DNA from: Proteromonas lacertae
Taxonomy: Eukaryota > Sar > Bigyra > Opalinata > Proteromonadidae
Assembly: GCA_002245135.1 (NCBI GenBank)
Contig: NGBS01000003.1
Coordinates: 124,001 to 188,000, forward strand
Reading direction: 5' to 3'
Length of the DNA stretch: 64,000 bases
The position numbers and the translations under genes were made by a program. The notes under the pieces were generated by a model. It had not been told where the DNA came from. It searched no databases and saw only the letters and a list, made by a program, of their open reading frames with translations. This document shows, piece after piece, positions 12,001 to 22,490 of the stretch. Each line of letters opens with the position of its first letter. The first letter of the stretch is position 1.

Positions 12001-13878
12001 GTTTAAGTATAGATAATAAGACAGGTGTTATTAGTGGAACTCCAACAGAAATATGTAAATGTGAAAAAGTAAACAAGATGCAAAACAAAAAGGGAGAAGA
12101 AATTGAATATGGTACAAAAGTTGGTAGAAATGTATTAATAGCTTATAAAGAAAGAAGCAGTTATTACACATCTATTTCATTATATTTTCATATTGGAAAA
12201 CCTCCACAAATATGCAAATATGGTGAAAAGAATGAATTTATTGTTTTTAGAAGTAGAAATTTCGTGATAAATCCAACATATGATGATTGTGAATGTAATT
12301 TTTACATTGTAAATGGATCATTACCAAGTGGTATAATTATTGATGGATTAAATGGTTCAATATATGGTAGAACATATGATGCAATCAATACTTATGAAAT
12401 TACAGTAAGATGTAAAAATTCTTTTGGTTTTGTTGATGTAAAATTGAAATTAGATATTCGTATTTTTATTATTTTTCCAATTATTTGTATAGATGAATAT
12501 ATAGTAAAAGGATTAAAATATGAGAATAAATGTTATTATTTATTACAGAATGAAGTAATAGAAGAAATAAAACCATTGGCTATACCTTGTGATGGAAAAT
12601 GTGATGTGGAAAAGACAAGTATATTAATATATATAATATTCTAGAATTACCTGCTGGATTATCAATAAATGAAGAAGGAATAATCACAGGAAGTCCAACA
12701 ACTCTATGTGATAAATCTGATTTTATGATTTATTGGAATGGAGTTAGAAATACTATATTTACATCTTTAAGAATTAATGTTGGAATAAAACCAAATTTCG
12801 TATTAGAATATCAAAACAATGGAAAATTTAAATGTGGTTGTAACAAAGAATTTCATTATAGTTTATTAAATGATCAAAATGAAATAGCAAAATTGAAAGG
12901 ATATTTTACAATTGAACCAGGTATTATTTTAACTAGTATGAGAATAAATCCACAAACAGGTGAAATAAGTGGACAAGGTCATAGTGAAAATGAAGAAAAT
13001 CATTATACAATAGTATTTGACAATCATTTTGGTAAAGTTTCAACAGAAATAGAAATCACAACAGGATATCCACCAAATCCAATTTTATATTCTCAGCCAT
13101 ATTATTCATTTGATTTAAACACACCAATATCAATTACATCTCTAGAATATGGAGGAAATAACTTAATATTCTCAATCAATCCACCATTACCTGAAGGAGT
13201 GACAATTCGATCTGATTGTGGAATGATTTCAGGTAAAGCAACATCAAAACCTTACTATCAAAAGCATAAAGTAACTGTGTCAAATGATTATGGTAGTTGT
13301 GAAACTGAGTTATTGTTGTATTTTGGAAATCCTGATTATTTTGTTTATTATGATGATATAGAATATTATGAATCAATAGATAGTGATATAGTAATCAAAC
13401 CAAAAATATGTGGAAAGAAATGTAATATTGTAGTAATTCCTAGTATAATATAGAAGTGATTTTATTGTTTATAGATTTGCCAGATGGTTTAAAAATGACA
13501 GATAACTGTGAGATTGTTGGTAAAACAAAAGAAACAATGATATTAACAAAATATACAATAATTCAGAAAAATGAATGTGAATATACAACACATATATTAT
13601 TAGAAATTGGTGAAAAACCAAAGCCAGTAGTTTATGAAAAGAATGAATATGAAATTAATGTGACAGAAAGATTCTCAATCAAGCCAAAAGAGAAGAACAA
13701 AGGATGTAGATATACAGTAGAACCAGAATTTCCAGATGGAGTTCAGATTCATCCAATAAAGGGTGTAATATATGGTGAACCTATCAGTTCACTTTTAAAA
13801 ACCAATTATACAATCACTTGTACAAACAAATATGGAAGTGTTAAAACAAATATTTCATTAACAATTACTAAAAATTAA
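9006..13878 (+). CDS. Pseudokinase fused to a long array of putative-Ig (He_PIG) repeats
   Basis: Six exons with introns of 32, 27, 37, 26 and 32 nt give about 1572 residues in one closed frame. Residues about 20-300 form a protein-kinase fold: LLHGDLKPSNIFI, a KDFW segment in the place of DFG, YYSPEMI, and KSDVWSLGCIIYYC. The VAIK lysine is replaced (VVIQC), the DFG glycine is Trp, and the Gly-rich loop is unrecognisable, so it is probably a pseudokinase. The remaining ~1100 residues are roughly a dozen repeats with the LPxGLxIxxxTGxISGxP signature, such as LPSGLSIDNKTGVISGTPTE. This is typical of putative-Ig (He_PIG) modules. No signal peptide or membrane helix is visible, so it is likely cytoplasmic. 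Function unknown; scaffolding is a guess. Confidence 0.8.
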
Positions 13879-13956
13879 AACTTTATTATTATTTTTCTCT
13901 TTTTCAAAAACAACATCACAAAAACAATAACAAAAATAAAAAACAAATAATTAAAA

Positions 13957-15343
13957 TTATTTAATTGGAGTAATTAAAGTTCTTAAACTTGTTACAAATT
14001 CATTTCTATCACTCTCATTCTCAATGTCAATCACCAAATCTCTTTCACTGCTTTTAATAGTAACTCTATTCTTATTACATAATACTTTTGATATAGCATC
14101 TAATCCAATTGAACTAAACTCATTTCCACCTTTACTTTTCCACACTAATTCATTTTCACTCAACAATATAACTGTATTATGTGATTTACTAATACCTCTA
14201 CAATGCTTTCTTACATCATATCCTCTTGATAAACTAGTTCTAGCTCTTGTTCTAGCTATTTCTACAGGACTATTCTTATCAAATCCAGTATCAAATGTTC
14301 CCATACTATGTCTATGAGGAGCTGGAGCTGGTGATATTGTTTTACTGGTAGGACATTCACTATTCGTTCTACTTCTTAATTTATTATTATTATTATTATT
14401 ATTATTGCTAGAAGATGGTAGTGGTGGAGTAGATGATATAATTATTGGTTTAGTAGATGATGCCATTAGTAAAGATGATGATTTGACTGTATTATCAATA
14501 CTTATATTATTATTATTATTTTGATGTAATAATGGTTGTGATTGTTGTTGTGATTTCATTGGTGGAGATGATGATAGTTTATTTTCTGCTAATGTAAACT
14601 TCTTGAAATTATTATTATTATTATCAATAGCTGAAGTTGTACTTGTTGTTATTACTGCATTGATTTTGATTGGTCGTAGATTTTTAGGCTTTTCAATTGG
14701 TTGTTTATTATTATTGTTCATATCATTTTGTTGGTTATTTGAATTGATTGATACTCTGCTATTATTCTTCTTTTTCAATTCATCTTCTACAAATAATTCA
14801 AAATAATCACCGTAGCTGTATTTCTGGAAGGGTTTTTTAGCTATGTAGATTGGACATACTTTGCTATGTTCATTTAATTCATATTGTCTTATAAATTTGT
14901 TACAAAAACCACATTTTATATAGTCTGTTGTTATAGCATCATATTCTTGTTTTGATAGATCTTTAAACTGCTCTTGATTTGTTTCATAAAGATTTGAACA
15001 TAGTGACACATGTATATCCTTTAAATTTGCTGGTAAAGCATATGTACACTTCTGACATTGATAAAATTTTGTATTTCCTATAAACAAAAGTAAGAACATT
15101 TACAATACTGTTATTCTTTGGAGAAATTAATTCAGGTATCACATCGATTTGCTCTTCAAATAAATCTTTACCTGTAAATTCTGCTATTTTGCTGCAAGTC
15201 TGTCTATGTTCATTAACTCTTGATTCATCAACGACATAACCGCATGCTTTACATTTAAAAGTTTTCTGTAATACTAACAGATTATTCATATAATGTATAC
15301 GTCTTTCAGAATGGTCGTTATTCAAACAACAACAACAAAACAT
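13957..15343 (-). CDS. Cys-rich zinc-finger protein with C-terminal PH-like domain
   Basis: Two exons with a 31-nt intron give about 451 residues. The N-terminus MFCCCCLNN could be palmitoylated. Three C2H2/C2HC-type fingers follow: CKACGYVVDESRVNEHRQTC, CQKCTYALPANLKDIHVSLC, and CGFCNKFIRQYELNEHSKVC. The middle is low complexity, with Asn, Gln and Ser runs. The last ~75 residues (HNTVILLSENELVWKS... to the end) look like a PH/GRAM-like beta sandwich with a final helix, but this is weak. An in-frame ATG at 15397 is an alternative start that adds a Lys/Val-rich leader. Function not recognised. Confidence 0.65.
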
Positions 15344-15433
15344 TTTTGAAACTACTCTTTTTTTAATAACAACAATACAACATTTTAAATAAGACATATA
15401 TAAATAAACATGTAATTATAATTCATTCCTATC

Positions 15434-18400
15434 TTAATATAAAGATGAGGTAGGCTCAGCTCCATTTGAATTCCAATTATCACTTAAATTATTCAAATTC
15501 TCTTCACTCCAAGGATCATCACCTCCACTTTTGACTTTTTCTTCGTTTGTCTTTACACTATTGATACTAGGTAGACTAATATCTTTTTCTTGAGTTGATG
15601 AAAAATTTACTGTGTTTGATATATCTTTAGATCTAGTATCAAAATAACTAGTAGATTGATTCTTCTTCATTCTCAATTTAGGTATAACAGGACGATTTGA
15701 AGTTTTATTCTTAATATTCGATTTCTTACCTTTCTTTGTTGTTCCAGTTGTTGTTGCTGATGATGGTGGAATAATTGTTTCACCTGTATATTCATCAGCA
15801 TAAGGAGAAGATGATGAATCAATTCCCATTCCATATTCAGTTTCTAATGATGCTTTAGCAGTTTTACTATTTCTATTACTATATGGAATTACACCTTTTC
15901 CAATATCAGTAAGTGCATGATCTGCTAAATATCTCTTTCTTAACATTTCATTCTCTGCATATGCTTTTGTCAATTGTTTCTTTGAATCTTTTCTTGTCCA
16001 ATCTAATCTTTCTCTAAGATCATCGTATTTAGTATCCATTATAACCAATTGTTCTTTTAAGATTCTTACATTCTTCTGTAATTCATTCACTAATTTTTCA
16101 TTGTTTCTATATTTCTCACTAACTAATTCTGTTCTATTCTTCCAAGCTTGAGCATGAGCATTTGCTTTTCTTATATCATCTTCATTCTTTTTAATTGCAG
16201 TCTGAGAAAAATTGTATAAGTTAGTCATTCTATCTAATTGTTCTTTCATTGTTTTCTTTTCGTTATCAATATTTTCATTCACTTTAATCAATTTCTCATT
16301 CTTCTTTTGCTCATTTCTGAATTTGTTAATATAGCCATTTATTGTATTTTGGACATACGGATCATGTAATACTTCATCTCTACTCTTTTGTACTTCAATT
16401 TCTAATTCTTTAATGTGTTTTAATAAAGCATTATTAGATTCACGAAGTAAAGCTAATTCTTCATTTTCATTTCTATATGTTTGAGTAACTTCAGATTGTC
16501 TTCCATATGCAGCTTCCTCTTCTTCATTATTAGATTCTTCTTTTGTTTCACCAGTTTCATTATCTACTGATGGTGTTTCCATTTCGCTTGTCATTGTCTG
16601 TAATGGTTCTCTTGAAGTGCAATTATTCATTTGTGCATTTGAATTGTTATTTGAATCAATAATACCACTTGGTTCAGGTGAATTGGTAATAGAAGAACGA
16701 CTCTTTCTGATTGGTCTAACTCCTGATGCAGATGATGTTGTTGAATTAGCTGTTCTTGTTCTTTGAGGAGTAGCTGTTGTTGTTGTTGTTGTTGCATAGT
16801 TTCTATTAGCTGGTCCTGATTGTAGATAATCAACTGTTGTACTATGTAATGCTTTGATTTCTAAATTGATTCTTATTAATTCACATAAGTTAATTTCATC
16901 ACTCTTTGTGTTGTTATTTACTGTTGCTGTTGTTGTGTTTTTAACTAACATTGCTTTACCTTGAACATATTCATTATACAATAAATCATATGATTCTTTT
17001 AAATTTCTATATTTAGTGTCTTGTCTTTTGGATATTTCACAGATTTTGTCACATAAATCTTTTGTTGATTTATCTTTGAATTCATCATACATTTCAATCT
17101 TTTGTTCTAATTGCTGTATTTTGAATTTCAAATCTTCAATTCTTTTAATCTTTTGTTCTTGTAAGGTAGGAGCATCTTCTAGTTTTGATTGTAAATCATT
17201 GATCTTTTCATTTGCTTCATTTAATTCAACATTCTTCACTTCCATTTCTTGCTTTAATGAACTTATTTCTTGTTCTAATATATTAATTCTATTATTATAT
17301 TCTTTGTTCATATCTTTTGAACATCTCAAATCAGCATCTAATCTTCTATTCTCTTCTTCAGAAGCATTTAATCTGTTTATTAAATCATTAATTTCTTCCT
17401 GCAATCTTTTATATTCTTCACTATTAATATTAATAACTGAACCATCAGTTGATCTCGGAGAATTCTTTCTGACAATTTCAAATATTGATTCTCTCTTTAT
17501 TGGAATAACTTCGCCATTCTGTATAAATTGAGATTCACCATATTCTTTATTAATTGTATCAGTTGTAAATGGTCTTTCAGCTTCGCCAACGAATGAATTC
17601 TCTTCAACAAAACTTTCTCCTTCTCCATTCATTTGTTCAAATCTTCCAGTATGCTGTAATTCAGATAATGTACTACAAGGTCTTGCTAAATCTTCAACAT
17701 CATATAATTCAAGTTCACTTCCCCTTTCATCATGTGCTGTATATTCTTCCATTCTTCCAGTGTGTTGTCTTTCACTATGTTCAGTGTAAGGTCTTTCCCC
17801 TTCATCTACAAATGAATTCTCTTCTATATAACTTTCACCTTCACCATTTATAGTTTCCATTCTTCCTGTATTTTGCTTCTCAGAATCAGCTGTGTATGGT
17901 CTTGCTAATTCTTCAACATTATGCAATTGTACTTCACTTTCACCTTCTTCTAATTTATTGATTTCATCCATTCTTCCAGTATCTTGTCTTTCTGATCCTG
18001 CTGTATATGGTCTAGCAAGTTCTTCAACATTATGATATTCAATTTCACTCTCACCTTCACCATTTATTGTCTCTATTCTTCCAGTGTTTTGTTTCTCAGA
18101 ACCAGCTGTATAAGGTCTTTCAGCTTCTTCTAAACGACTCTTTTCTATTGAACTTATATTTTCAATTTGAATTAATCTTCCAGTATTCTCTTTTTCAGAA
18201 CTAGCTGAATAAGATCTAGCAGCTTCATCAACATTATTAATCTCTAATGCACTGACGTTCTTAACTTGTTCTACTCTTCCAGTATGTTGTTTTTCTGAAG
18301 AAGCAGTATAAGGTCTTGTTCCAGATTTAACAACTTCATTTTCTTCAACTTCACTTTCATTTGCATCACCTGGATCATTGGGTGGTAGAAGTCCACTTTC

Positions 18401-21400
18401 CTTTAACATTCTTCTTTGCTCTCTAGCAATTTCTCGTGGATTAACATCAGGTGTAAAACATGGCTTTTCTGTATTATATTCTCTACTAGATTCTAATTTT
18501 TCATTTGTTTCAACTTCAGAAGATGAATAGGGTGGATTTAAAATGAATTCACTTTCGTATTTTTCTGGGATGTTATAAGTTGGATGTGTTGGTGGTTTAA
18601 CTGCTACTGGTTCTTCTGGTTTAACTTCTTCTTCTGGTTTAACTTCTACTGGTTTAACTTCTTCTGGTTTTACTTCTTCTGTTTTTACTTCTTCTTCTGG
18701 TTTTACTTCTTCTGTTTTTACTTCTTCTTCTGGTTTTACTTCTTCTTCTGGTTTTACTTCTTCTTCTGGTTTTACTTCTTCTGGCTTTGCTTCTTCTTCT
18801 GGTTTAACTTCTTCTTCTGGTTTAACTTCTACTGGTTTAACTTCATCTTGTTTTGTTTCTTCTGTTTTTACTTCTTCTTCTGGTTTTACTTCTTCTTCTG
18901 GTTTTACTTCTTCTGGCTTTGCTTCTTCTTCTGGTTTTACTTCTTCTTCTGTTTTTACTTCTTCTTCTGGTTTTACTTCTTCTTCTGGTTTTACTTCTTC
19001 TTCTGGTTTTACTTCTTCTGGCTTTGCTTCTTCTTCTGGTTTAACTTCTTCTTCTGGTTTAACTTCTACTGGTTTAACTTCATCTTGTTTTGTTTCTTCT
19101 GTTTTTACTTCTTCTTCTGGTTTTACTTCTTCTTCTGGTTTTACTTCTTCTGGCTTTGCTTCTTCTTCTGGTTTTACTTCTTCTTCTGTTTTTACTTCTT
19201 CTTCTGGTTTTACTTCTTCTTCTGGTTTTACTTCTTCTGTTTTTACTTCTTCTTCTGGTTTTACTTCTTCTGTTTTTACTTCTTCTACTGGTTTTACTTC
19301 ATCTTGTTTTGCTTCTTCTTCTGGTTTAATTTCTTCTATTTCAGATTCTTCTGGTTTTTGATCTATTTGTTTTGCTTCTTCTGGATGAAGAGGAGTATGT
19401 GATAATCTACTAGGATATAGTTCATCTGTCTTGACTTCTTCTATTATATTTCCTCCTTGTTTTGTTTCTTCTTCTTGTTTAACTTCTTCTTCAGGTTTAT
19501 CTTCCTCAAATTCATCTTTACTTGGTTGTTCTTCAGGTTTTGATTCTTCAAATTCATCTTTACTTGGTTGTTCTTCTGGTTTTGATTCTTCAAATTCATC
19601 TTTACTTGGTTGTTCTTCTGGTTTTGATTCTTCAAATTCATCTTTTTCTACTGGTTTTTCTTCAGTCTTTTCTTCAGGTTTATCTTCTTCAAATTCATCT
19701 TTACTTGGTTGTTCTTCAGGTTTTGATTCTTCAAATTCATCTTTACTTGGTTGTTCTTCTGGTTTTGATTCTTCAAATTCATCTTTACTTGGTTGTTCTT
19801 CAGGTTTTGATTCTTCAAATTCATCTTTACTTGGTTGTTCTTCTGGTTTTGATTCTTCAAATTCATCTTTACTTGGTTGTTCTTCAGGTTTTGATTCTTC
19901 AAATTCATCTTTACTTGGTTGTTCTTCAGGTTTTGATTCTTCAAATTCATCTTTACTTGGTTGTTCTTCAGGTTTATCTTCTTCAAATTCATCTTTACTT
20001 GGTTGTTCTTCAGGTTTATCTTCTTCAAATTCATCTTTACTTGGTTGTTCTTCAGGTTTATCTTCTTCAAATTCATCTTTACTTGGTTGTTCTTCAGGTT
20101 TTGATTCTTCAAATTCATCTTTACTTGGTTGTTCTTCTGGTTTTGATTCTTCAAATTCATCTTTACTTGGTTGTTCTTCAGGTTTTGATTCTTCAAATTC
20201 ATCTTTACTTGGTTGTTCTTCAGGTTTTGATTCTTCAAATTCATCTTTACTTGGTTGTTCTTCAGGTTTTGATTCTTCAAATTCATCTTTACTTGGTTGT
20301 TCTTCTGGTTTTGATTCTTCAAATTCATCTTTTTCTACTGGTTTTTCTTCAGTCTTTTCTTCAGGTTTATCTTCTTCAAATTCATCTTTACTTGGTTGTT
20401 CTTCAGGTTTTGATTCTTCAAATTCATCTTTACTTGGTTGTTCTTCAGGTTTTGATTCTTCAAATTCATCTTTACTTGGTTGTTCTTCAGGTTTATCTTC
20501 TTCAAATTCATCTTTACTTGGTTGTTCTTCTGGTTTTGATTCTTCAAATTCATCTTTACTTGGTTGTTCTTCAGGTTTTGATTCTTCAAATTCATCTTTA
20601 CTTGGTTGTTCTTCAGGTTTTGATTCTTCAAATTCATCTTTACTTGGTTGTTCTTCTGGTTTTGATTCTTCAAATTCATCTTTACTTAGTTGTTCTTCAG
20701 GTTTTGATTCTTCAAATTCATCTTTACTTGGTTGTTCTTCTGGTTTTGATTCTTCAAATTCATCTTTACTTGGTTGTTCTTCAGGTTTTGATTCTTCAAA
20801 TTCATCTTTACTTAGTTGTTCTTCTGGTTTTGATTCTTCAAATTCATCTTTACTTAGTTGTTCTTCAGGTTTTGATTCTTCAAATTCATCTTTACTTGGT
20901 TGTTCTTCAGGTTTATCTTCTTCAAATTCATCTTTACTTGGTTGTTCTTCTGGTTTTGATTCTTCAAATTCATCTTTACTTGGTTGTTCTTCAGGCTTTG
21001 ATTCTTCAAATTCATCTTTTTCTACTGGTTGTTCTTCTGGCTTTTCTTCTGGTTTATCTTCTTCAAATTCATCTTTACTTGGTTGTTCTTCTGGCTTTAC
21101 TTCTTCTGGTTTTACTTCATCTTCTGGTTTAATTTCTTCTATTTCAGATTCTTCTGGTTTTTGATCTATTTGTTTTGCTTCTTCTGGATGAAGAGGAGTA
21201 TGTGATAATCTACTAGGATATAGTTCATCTGTCTTGACTTCTTCTATTATATTTCCTCCTTGTTTTGTTTCTTCTGTTTTTACTTCTTCTGGCTTTGCTT
21301 CTTCTTCTGGTTTTGTTTCTTCTTCTGGTTTAACTTCTTCTGTTTTTACTTCTTCTTCTGGTTTTACTTCTTCTACTGGTTTTACTTCTTCTTCTGGTTT

Positions 21401-22330
21401 TACTTCTTCTGTTTTTACTTCTTCTTCTGGTTTTACTTCTTCTGTTTTTACTTCTTCTACTGGTTTTACTTCATCTTGTTTTGCTTCTTCTTCTGGTTTA
21501 ATTTCTTCTATTTCAGATTCTTCTGGTTTTTGATCTATTTGTTTTGCTTCTTCTGGATGAAGAGGAGTATGTGATAATCTACTAGGATATAGTTCATCTG
21601 TCTTGACTTCTTCTATTATATTTCCTCCTTGTTTTGTTTCTTCTGTTTTTACTTCTTCTGGCTTTGCTTCTTCTTCTGGTTTTGTTTCTTCTTCTGGTTT
21701 AACTTCTTCTGTTTTTACTTCTTCTTCTGGTTTTACTTCTTCTACTGGTTTTACTTCTTCTTCTGGTTTTACTTCTTCTTCTGGTTTTACTTCTTCTGTT
21801 TTTACTTCTTCTACTGGTTTTACTTCATCTTGTTTTGCTTCTTCTTCTGGTTTAATTTCTTCTATTTCAGATTCTTCTGGTTTTTGATCTATTTGTTTTG
21901 CTTCTTCTGGATGAAGAGGAGTATGTGATAATCTACTAGGATATAGTTCATCTGTCTTGACTTCTTCTATTATATTTCCTCCTTGTTTTGTTTCTTCTTC
22001 TTGTTTAACTTCTTCTTCTTGTTTAACTTCTTCAAGTTTAGGTTCATCTTGTTCTTCTTCTTCAGGTTTTGAAGTTGTTTCAGGAATAGGCTCTGGAGGC
22101 ACAACCTGTTCTATTGGAATTAATTTAGATTTTTCATATGATTTTTGAGCATTAATTATCTCATCAGGAGATGGTTCTGTGTTTAAAGAAAAAAGTTCAA
22201 CCGATGGCTGATCATAAACATTCAGTATTGGAAACCCATCCTCATCTTTATTTAAAACACTTTTATCACCATACAGTGCAGATCTCTGTTCATCGAATAA
22301 ATCTGTGGGTTTTTCTTGTTCTTGTGACAT
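15434..22330 (-). CDS. Giant Glu/Lys repeat protein with C-terminal coiled coils
   Basis: A single-exon 2298-residue frame. Residues 1-90 are unique and non-repetitive. Residues about 100-1250 are almost wholly E/K/P/V repeats, including a long 14-residue array (about residues 414-950). A region at about 1340-1590 has around eight degenerate copies of an RPYTAxSExQxTGRxE unit. Two long heptad coiled coils follow (about 1640-1780 and 1960-2145), then a Ser/Thr/Asn-rich basic tail. This resembles structural or cytoskeletal proteins. No family name could be assigned. Long open frames on the other strand (for example 19431-21164) are a by-product of stop-free repeats. The gene is divergent from SET/NAP1. 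Confidence 0.8.
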   Translation of the reverse strand: MSQEQEKPTDLFDEQRSALYGDKSVLNKDEDGFPILNVYDQPSVELFSLNTEPSPDEIINAQKSYEKSKLIPIEQVVPPEPIPETTSKPEEEEQDEPKLEEVKQEEEVKQEEETKQGGNIIEEVKTDELYPSRLSHTPLHPEEAKQIDQKPEESEIEEIKPEEEAKQDEVKPVEEVKTEEVKPEEEVKPEEEVKPVEEVKPEEEVKTEEVKPEEETKPEEEAKPEEVKTEETKQGGNIIEEVKTDELYPSRLSHTPLHPEEAKQIDQKPEESEIEEIKPEEEAKQDEVKPVEEVKTEEVKPEEEVKTEEVKPEEEVKPVEEVKPEEEVKTEEVKPEEETKPEEEAKPEEVKTEETKQGGNIIEEVKTDELYPSRLSHTPLHPEEAKQIDQKPEESEIEEIKPEDEVKPEEVKPEEQPSKDEFEEDKPEEKPEEQPVEKDEFEESKPEEQPSKDEFEESKPEEQPSKDEFEEDKPEEQPSKDEFEESKPEEQLSKDEFEESKPEEQLSKDEFEESKPEEQPSKDEFEESKPEEQPSKDEFEESKPEEQLSKDEFEESKPEEQPSKDEFEESKPEEQPSKDEFEESKPEEQPSKDEFEESKPEEQPSKDEFEEDKPEEQPSKDEFEESKPEEQPSKDEFEESKPEEQPSKDEFEEDKPEEKTEEKPVEKDEFEESKPEEQPSKDEFEESKPEEQPSKDEFEESKPEEQPSKDEFEESKPEEQPSKDEFEESKPEEQPSKDEFEESKPEEQPSKDEFEEDKPEEQPSKDEFEEDKPEEQPSKDEFEEDKPEEQPSKDEFEESKPEEQPSKDEFEESKPEEQPSKDEFEESKPEEQPSKDEFEESKPEEQPSKDEFEESKPEEQPSKDEFEESKPEEQPSKDEFEEDKPEEKTEEKPVEKDEFEESKPEEQPSKDEFEESKPEEQPSKDEFEESKPEEQPSKDEFEEDKPEEEVKQEEETKQGGNIIEEVKTDELYPSRLSHTPLHPEEAKQIDQKPEESEIEEIKPEEEAKQDEVKPVEEVKTEEVKPEEEVKTEEVKPEEEVKPEEEVKTEEEVKPEEEAKPEEVKPEEEVKPEEEVKTEETKQDEVKPVEVKPEEEVKPEEEAKPEEVKPEEEVKPEEEVKPEEEVKTEEEVKPEEEAKPEEVKPEEEVKPEEEVKTEETKQDEVKPVEVKPEEEVKPEEEAKPEEVKPEEEVKPEEEVKPEEEVKTEEVKPEEEVKTEEVKPEEVKPVEVKPEEEVKPEEPVAVKPPTHPTYNIPEKYESEFILNPPYSSSEVETNEKLESSREYNTEKPCFTPDVNPREIAREQRRMLKESGLLPPNDPGDANESEVEENEVVKSGTRPYTASSEKQHTGRVEQVKNVSALEINNVDEAARSYSASSEKENTGRLIQIENISSIEKSRLEEAERPYTAGSEKQNTGRIETINGEGESEIEYHNVEELARPYTAGSERQDTGRMDEINKLEEGESEVQLHNVEELARPYTADSEKQNTGRMETINGEGESYIEENSFVDEGERPYTEHSERQHTGRMEEYTAHDERGSELELYDVEDLARPCSTLSELQHTGRFEQMNGEGESFVEENSFVGEAERPFTTDTINKEYGESQFIQNGEVIPIKRESIFEIVRKNSPRSTDGSVININSEEYKRLQEEINDLINRLNASEEENRRLDADLRCSKDMNKEYNNRINILEQEISSLKQEMEVKNVELNEANEKINDLQSKLEDAPTLQEQKIKRIEDLKFKIQQLEQKIEMYDEFKDKSTKDLCDKICEISKRQDTKYRNLKESYDLLYNEYVQGKAMLVKNTTTATVNNNTKSDEINLCELIRINLEIKALHSTTVDYLQSGPANRNYATTTTTTATPQRTRTANSTTSSASGVRPIRKSRSSITNSPEPSGIIDSNNNSNAQMNNCTSREPLQTMTSEMETPSVDNETGETKEESNNEEEEAAYGRQSEVTQTYRNENEELALLRESNNALLKHIKELEIEVQKSRDEVLHDPYVQNTINGYINKFRNEQKKNEKLIKVNENIDNEKKTMKEQLDRMTNLYNFSQTAIKKNEDDIRKANAHAQAWKNRTELVSEKYRNNEKLVNELQKNVRILKEQLVIMDTKYDDLRERLDWTRKDSKKQLTKAYAENEMLRKRYLADHALTDIGKGVIPYSNRNSKTAKASLETEYGMGIDSSSSPYADEYTGETIIPPSSATTTGTTKKGKKSNIKNKTSNRPVIPKLRMKKNQSTSYFDTRSKDISNTVNFSSTQEKDISLPSINSVKTNEEKVKSGGDDPWSEENLNNLSDNWNSNGAEPTSSLY
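19303..21990. repeat. Four near-identical ~130-nt blocks inside the Glu-rich gene
   Basis: The block encoding KQGGNIIEEVKTDELYPSRL, HTPLHPEEAKQIDQ and KPEESEIEEIKPE recurs four times, near 19310-19460, 21130-21260, 21490-21630 and 21860-21990. The last two starts are about 369 nt apart. The copies are almost identical at DNA level, so the duplications are recent or are being homogenised. Confidence 0.8.
19480..21090. repeat. 42-nt coding tandem array (about 38 units)
   Basis: The minus strand encodes a 14-residue unit, KPEEQPSKDEFEES (or ...EED), repeated about 38 times head to tail. Units differ mainly by a synonymous third base in the Pro codon and by ES/ED. A variant unit containing KPVEKDEFEES recurs near 19640, 20330 and 21010. 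The roughly 690-nt spacing shows duplication of multi-unit blocks. Confidence 0.85.
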
Positions 22331-22426
22331 TTAAAATAATATAGAATATAAAGATATGTAGTTATATAAATAGATATTGAGAAAAAAACAATCAGTTTAA
22401 ACAAAAAACGAACTAAATTGGTTCGA

Positions 22427-22445
22427 GGCTTGATTTCTTGAGGCT
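22427..22445. promoter_or_regulatory. GGCTTGA / TTGAGGCT motif pair
   Basis: Two related GCTTGA/TTGAGGCT words sit about 50-60 nt upstream of the SET/NAP1 ATG and about 100 nt upstream of the giant repeat gene. They belong to the recurrent GCTTG/CAAGC set. A promoter role is inferred from position only. Confidence 0.4.
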
Positions 22446-22490
22446 AAAATAAGAAGAGATGCCTAATTAACATCTTCACAAAAGAAATAA

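Noticed and set aside
19431-21164. Very long open frames on the plus strand (577 and 536 codons) within the Glu-rich gene
   Set aside because: They are mirror frames of the stop-free 42-nt repeat. They have Ser/Cys or Leu/Val repeat content with no independent features, and the minus frame continues into unique sequence and coiled coils.
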